Positions 13,779 to 17,405 of a stretch of 17,405 nt of DNA are shown here, piece after piece. Origin of the DNA: UBA11996 sp964394975 (GTDB lineage Bacteria > Chloroflexota > Dehalococcoidia > Lucifugimonadales > UBA826); contig CAYMZR010000037.1 of the NCBI GenBank assembly GCA_964394975.1, positions 1 through 17,405 on the forward strand. The letters are read 5' to 3'. The notes below the pieces were generated by a model. The model had not been told where the DNA came from. It did not search any database and saw only the letters and a list, made by a program, of their open reading frames with translations. How positions within the stretch are numbered: the first letter of the stretch is position 1; every line of letters begins with the position of its first letter. A program made the translations under genes and the position numbers.

Positions 13779-13784
13779 GAGGGG
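13779..13784 (+). promoter_or_regulatory. Ribosome binding site that decides the lysS TTG start
   Basis: GAGGGG lies six bases before TTG 13791. No ATG or GTG nearby in frame has comparable support, so the TTG is taken as the start. Confidence 0.6.
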
Positions 13785-13790
13785 TCAAAA

Positions 13791-15284
13791 TTGTCGCAAC
13801 AAAACGAGCAAGAATTCATTAAGGTGCGAATTGAAAAGACTGCTTCACTGAGGCAAAAAGGTATCGACCCCTATCCTACCAATTACAAAAGAAGTCACAC
13901 AAGCAAACAAGCGGAAGAAGCATTCGAGTCAGCTGAAAAAAGGAATGATGAATTCAACGAAACAATAAGACTGGCCGGTAGAATAATGGGCCGTAGAGGA
14001 ATGGGAAAAGCCTCTTTCATCGACTTGTCTGATACTGATGGTCGAATACAAGTTATGATGCGAAGTAATGTCCTTAATGAAGATTATGAAATATTGGATG
14101 ATCTGGACATAGGGGATTGGATCGGAGCTGAAGGAACTTTGTTTCGTACACGAACCGGACAAATCACATTACAGGTAACAAACTTTTCAGTCCTATGCAA
14201 ATCACTTAGACCCCTTCCCGAAAAATGGCATGGTTTGACGGATCTAGAAACCAGGTTTCGTCAACGGTATTTAGATTTGATTTCCAATGAAGATGCCATT
14301 AAAACCGCTAAAGACCGTAGTCTCCTGGTCAGTGCAATAAGACAATTCATGAGTAAACGAGGGTTTATAGAAGTCGAAACTCCTATGTTGGTACCTATAG
14401 CAGCTGGAGGAATGGCACACCCATTCACCACCCACCACAACGCTTTAGATAGAGATCTTTTCCTTAGGATCGCAACAGAACTTCATTTAAAGCGTTTAAT
14501 CGTGGGTGGAATTGAAAAAGTCTTTGAGATTGGACGTGTTTTCAGGAATGAGGGAGTAGATCTTCAGCACAACCCTGAATTCACAACTATGGAGAGCTAT
14601 GAGGCATTTTCTGACTATAATGACGTTATGACTATGGTAGAACAACTAGTCTCGCACGCAGCTACAATTTTGAATGGGTCTGAAACTGTTAAGTATGGAA
14701 AAGAGGAATTGAAATTTTCTCCACCCTGGCCTCGGATCGATCTACGCGAAAAAATTATCGAAGTCAGCGGAATCGACTTTTTCGAACATCCCAACCTCGA
14801 TTCTTTGAAGACCGCCATGAAGGAGGCTGGTATAGACGTGAGTCAACAGGTTAGTTGGAGCGGCCTGCTAGATAAATTGATTTCAGACAAGGTAGAACCC
14901 ACCCTGGTTCAACCATGCTTCCTAGTAAATTACCCGGTAGCCATGTCGCCTTTAGCAAAGAAATCTCCTGCTGATGACAGAATTGCAGAAAGATTTGAAG
15001 GGTTCGTATGCGGCATGGAAATATGTAATGCCTTTACAGAACTAAACGACCCGATTGACCAAAGGGCTCGCTTTGAAGAACAAGAAATGCTTAGGCAAGA
15101 GTTTCAAAATGAGGAAATGGACCGACTTGATGAAGATTTCCTTGTCGCCATTGAGCACGGAATGCCGCCTACAGGAGGCCTCGGAATTGGTATAGATCGA
15201 CTTGCAATGCTACTCACCAACAACTCCTCGATTAGGGAAGTAATTCTGTTCCCCCAGTTGAGAAGTGATCCTATTGAAGGTTAG
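13791..15284 (+). CDS. lysS: Lysine--tRNA ligase, class II
   Basis: Charges tRNA-Lys with lysine using ATP. The 497 residues cover the N-terminal OB-fold anticodon-binding domain (about 58-140, IRLAGRIMGRRGMGKASFID) and the class II catalytic core. Motif 1 lies around 184-200 (FMSKRGFIEVETPML). Motif 2 contains FRNEG (251-255) followed by HNPEFTTMESY. Motif 3 is GIGIDRLAML (465-474) with R470. Length is normal for bacterial LysS. The start is TTG with a good ribosome binding site and an upstream promoter. The amidohydrolase gene follows after seven bases, so the two are probably co-transcribed. Confidence 0.97.
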   Translation: MSQQNEQEFIKVRIEKTASLRQKGIDPYPTNYKRSHTSKQAEEAFESAEKRNDEFNETIRLAGRIMGRRGMGKASFIDLSDTDGRIQVMMRSNVLNEDYEILDDLDIGDWIGAEGTLFRTRTGQITLQVTNFSVLCKSLRPLPEKWHGLTDLETRFRQRYLDLISNEDAIKTAKDRSLLVSAIRQFMSKRGFIEVETPMLVPIAAGGMAHPFTTHHNALDRDLFLRIATELHLKRLIVGGIEKVFEIGRVFRNEGVDLQHNPEFTTMESYEAFSDYNDVMTMVEQLVSHAATILNGSETVKYGKEELKFSPPWPRIDLREKIIEVSGIDFFEHPNLDSLKTAMKEAGIDVSQQVSWSGLLDKLISDKVEPTLVQPCFLVNYPVAMSPLAKKSPADDRIAERFEGFVCGMEICNAFTELNDPIDQRARFEEQEMLRQEFQNEEMDRLDEDFLVAIEHGMPPTGGLGIGIDRLAMLLTNNSSIREVILFPQLRSDPIEG

Positions 15285-15291
15285 ATGAACA

Positions 15292-16887
15292 ATGTCTGAT
15301 TACACAGCGGATTTAATAGTAATAAACGCAAACATACATACAGTCAATAGAAATGCACCACGAGCGCAAAGTTTCGCTATAAAGAACGGTAAATTTGTGG
15401 CAGTAGGTACAAATTCAGACACTGAAATGTTAAGTGGTACAAAGACCAAAATTTTGGATTTAAAAGGATATACAGTTGTACCAGGTTTTATTGACGCCCA
15501 CATACATGTTTTGAGCAGCGGGTCTCGCCATGTTATGGCAGCTGATTGTGATTTGCGTAGTATTTCAGATGTTCAAGAGGCTCTAAGAAGAAGGTCGGCA
15601 AAAACCGAACCTGGCCAATGGGTGCAGGGATTTAAATATGATGACACCAAAACTGAAGAAAACAGATTCTTAACGACTTCCGATCTAGACAAAGTTAGCA
15701 CGGATCTGCCTATATTCGTCTCTCACAGAGCTGGCCATGTCTATTACGCCAACAGCAAAGCTCTAGCCTTGGCAGGTTATACAGACGAATCTTCAGATCC
15801 TCACGGAGGCAAATTAGGTAGAGATCCAAACACAGGAAAACTGAATGGGGTAATTTATGAAAGAGCAGTTGAAACATTCAAAGAATTACTGCCTAAGGTG
15901 GAACCTGAAGATAGGAGACGAGGACTCAAATTAATTAATGGAATGCTTAGCGAAGTGGGGCTGACTAGTGTCCATGACGCAAGCGTTTCCAATGATGAAT
16001 TTGTAACGTACCAGGAAGGTCTGGACAACGGAGACTTGGATCTACGTGTATACATGCTTATGGCAAAGCCTCACTTTCCCGCCCTAAGAGATGCCGGAAT
16101 ACGAACCGGTTTCGGAAATGATAATTTAAAAGTAGGCGGTATAAAAATGGTTTCTGACGGCGCAATCGCCGCTAGAACTGCCTTTTTATCAGAACCATAC
16201 ATGGGCTCTGACCGTGATGACTGTGGGATACAAGCCATGAGTGCAGAAGAGATAAATGAATCTGTTAGAGAAATGCATTCAGAAGGTTTTCAAGTTTGTA
16301 TTCACGCGAATGGCGACCTAGCAATATCAATGGTACTAGATGCGTATGAAGCAGCCTTGAAAGAATTTCCGAAATCGGACCCAAGACATCGCATAGAACA
16401 CTGCACACTTGTTAATCCTGAAATTTTAACAAGGATGAACAAAACCGGGACGATAGCCACTCCTTTTTGCACATATGTCTATTATCACGGTGAGAAAATG
16501 CAGTATTACGGTGACGAAAGGTTAGAGTGGATGTTCGCTCAGAAATCTTTTATGGAATATGGCGTAATGTCCACTGGAGCCACTGACTATCCACCTGGGC
16601 CTTATGAACCTCTATTGGGTATTCAAAGCTGTGTGACCAGAACCGATATAAATGGAACTCTATGGGGACAAAGTCAAAAAATATCCCCAGAAGATGCTTT
16701 GAGAATTTACACATTAAATGGAGCTTACGCATCGTTTGAAGAATCTGCTAAAGGTTCCATTGAGCCTGGAAAATTAGCTGATTTTGTAGTGCTTGAAGAA
16801 GACATACTAGATGTCGACCCATTCTCTATCAAAGATATCAAGATTTTGAAAACTGTGGTGGGAGGAAAAACCAGTTACGAACTTTAG
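15292..16887 (+). CDS. Metal-dependent amidohydrolase, YtcJ-like (amidohydrolase family 3)
   Basis: Predicted cytoplasmic hydrolase of the amidohydrolase superfamily, 531 aa. Residues 1-60 and the C-terminal 60 or so form the small beta-sandwich. The TIM-barrel metal ligands are visible: H70 and H72 in DAHIH, the candidate bridging lysine K284 in GGIKMVSDGA, H337 in CIHANGD, H369 in RIEHC and D431 in GATDYPPGP. The SHRAGHVYYANSKAL block (143-157) and the end GSIEPGKLADFVVLEED are typical of the YtcJ/LAF3 group. Substrate is unknown; members act on N-formyl, N-acyl or cyclic amide compounds. It follows lysS by seven bases and ends overlapping ileS by four bases in convergent orientation (shared TTAG at 16884-16887). 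No signal peptide is seen. Placement after lysS gives no clear functional link. Confidence 0.92.
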   Translation: MSDYTADLIVINANIHTVNRNAPRAQSFAIKNGKFVAVGTNSDTEMLSGTKTKILDLKGYTVVPGFIDAHIHVLSSGSRHVMAADCDLRSISDVQEALRRRSAKTEPGQWVQGFKYDDTKTEENRFLTTSDLDKVSTDLPIFVSHRAGHVYYANSKALALAGYTDESSDPHGGKLGRDPNTGKLNGVIYERAVETFKELLPKVEPEDRRRGLKLINGMLSEVGLTSVHDASVSNDEFVTYQEGLDNGDLDLRVYMLMAKPHFPALRDAGIRTGFGNDNLKVGGIKMVSDGAIAARTAFLSEPYMGSDRDDCGIQAMSAEEINESVREMHSEGFQVCIHANGDLAISMVLDAYEAALKEFPKSDPRHRIEHCTLVNPEILTRMNKTGTIATPFCTYVYYHGEKMQYYGDERLEWMFAQKSFMEYGVMSTGATDYPPGPYEPLLGIQSCVTRTDINGTLWGQSQKISPEDALRIYTLNGAYASFEESAKGSIEPGKLADFVVLEEDILDVDPFSIKDIKILKTVVGGKTSYEL

Positions 16888-17405
16888 CCTGACTTTTTCA
16901 CCGATATCGTCACTTGTTCTCCTTCCAATCCGTGCTCTTCCGAATATGAGTCACATTGACCATTTTCAAATACGACTTTGTCAGCCAAGGTTTCCTGTAT
17001 CACGTAGTCGTAGAAATCATTAACGATACGAGATATTTCAGCAGAGCCCTCAATCCATAAATCAATATGATCGGATATCTCTAAACCTGCTGATCTTCTA
17101 ACATTTTGAATGCTGTGTACCAATTCTCGGGCAAATCCTTCATCTCTGAGTGAATCGGATATTTCTGTAGATATGCCTACTGCATATCCGCCATCAGTGG
17201 AAGTAGAATAACCTTCCAATTCGTCAGCATTTACCAATATATCCTCAGGCTCTAATTTGAAACCAGCAACATCTACCGTATTATTCGAATCAATCGCTAT
17301 TCTTATACTATCAACATCAGCCTGACTTAAGGCTTCTCTAATTTCGCCTATTTGTTTCCCGTATTTTGGACCCAATACAGGTAAATTTGGTTGCAATCTA
17401 AAACT
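16884..17405 (-). CDS. ileS: Isoleucine--tRNA ligase, C-terminal part (partial)
   Basis: The last 173 or so residues of IleS, with the frame open through the right edge of the window. The LQPNLPVLGPKYGKQI start (frame continues upstream as SFR) and the REALSQAD stretch match the DUF5915-type C-terminal region of IleS. ISDSLRDEGFARELVHSIQ, then RRSAGLEISDHIDLW, is the conserved end block. The protein ends in VTISVKKSG with no CxxC zinc-finger motifs. Both traits point to the eukaryote-like clade of bacterial IleS (IleS2 type) rather than the E. coli type. The apparent start at 17396 is an internal TTG leucine codon, not a real start. Convergent with the amidohydrolase; the stop codons overlap. 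Confidence 0.93.
   Translation of the reverse strand, partial: SFRLQPNLPVLGPKYGKQIGEIREALSQADVDSIRIAIDSNNTVDVAGFKLEPEDILVNADELEGYSTSTDGGYAVGISTEISDSLRDEGFARELVHSIQNVRRSAGLEISDHIDLWIEGSAEISRIVNDFYDYVIQETLADKVVFENGQCDSYSEEHGLEGEQVTISVKKSG

Overview
The window reads as a piece of an A+T-rich bacterial chromosome, most likely from an uncultured member of the Chloroflexota (a SAR202/Dehalococcoidia-like marine lineage is my best guess). This rests on the coaD-linked DivIVA/AtpF-like coiled-coil gene of a type I know from Chloroflexota, frequent TTG starts, and the mix of housekeeping genes. It is inference; no marker gene here settles taxonomy. The assembly is draft quality: a 100-N gap at 7587-7686 is flanked by two identical 55-bp copies and is almost certainly artificial.

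Left edge (1-1573): the end of an integrated element. A possible C-terminal gene fragment, a 95-residue ORF of unknown function and a complete tyrosine recombinase overlap one another and run rightward. Beyond the recombinase come three copies of GTCGGCAAA and a small inverted repeat. Then comes the 3' end of a selenocysteine tRNA gene (selC, anticodon UCA, complement 1574-1671), the probable attachment site. The rest of the element lies to the left, outside the window.

1736-3969, minus strand: cysteine desulfurase (iscS), a small lipoprotein and a thioredoxin form a likely operon pointing toward selC. 4029-4133 holds two divergent sigma70-like promoters. 4205-8732, plus strand: a four-gene operon of ABC ATPase, ABC-2 permease, GldG-like auxiliary protein and a DUF4340 protein, followed by cinA (8782-9966). 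A proline tRNA (GGG) with a recognisable promoter lies on the minus strand at 9977-10093.

10196-11845, plus strand: two adjacent genes correspond to the DUF1445 and DUF4392 halves of D-glutamate cyclase, which are fused in animal DGLUCY. 11875-13565, minus strand: rsmD, coaD and a DivIVA/AtpF-like coiled-coil protein. A 225-bp intergenic region with divergent promoters follows. Next come lysS and a YtcJ-like amidohydrolase on the plus strand, and the 3' end of ileS on the minus strand, overlapping the amidohydrolase tail to tail by 4 bp.

Most of the window is core metabolism and translation. The least ordinary part is the selC-adjacent integration end. I see no CRISPR array, no transposase and no recognisable defence system. 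If a novel system is nearby, it would most likely be cargo left of position 1.
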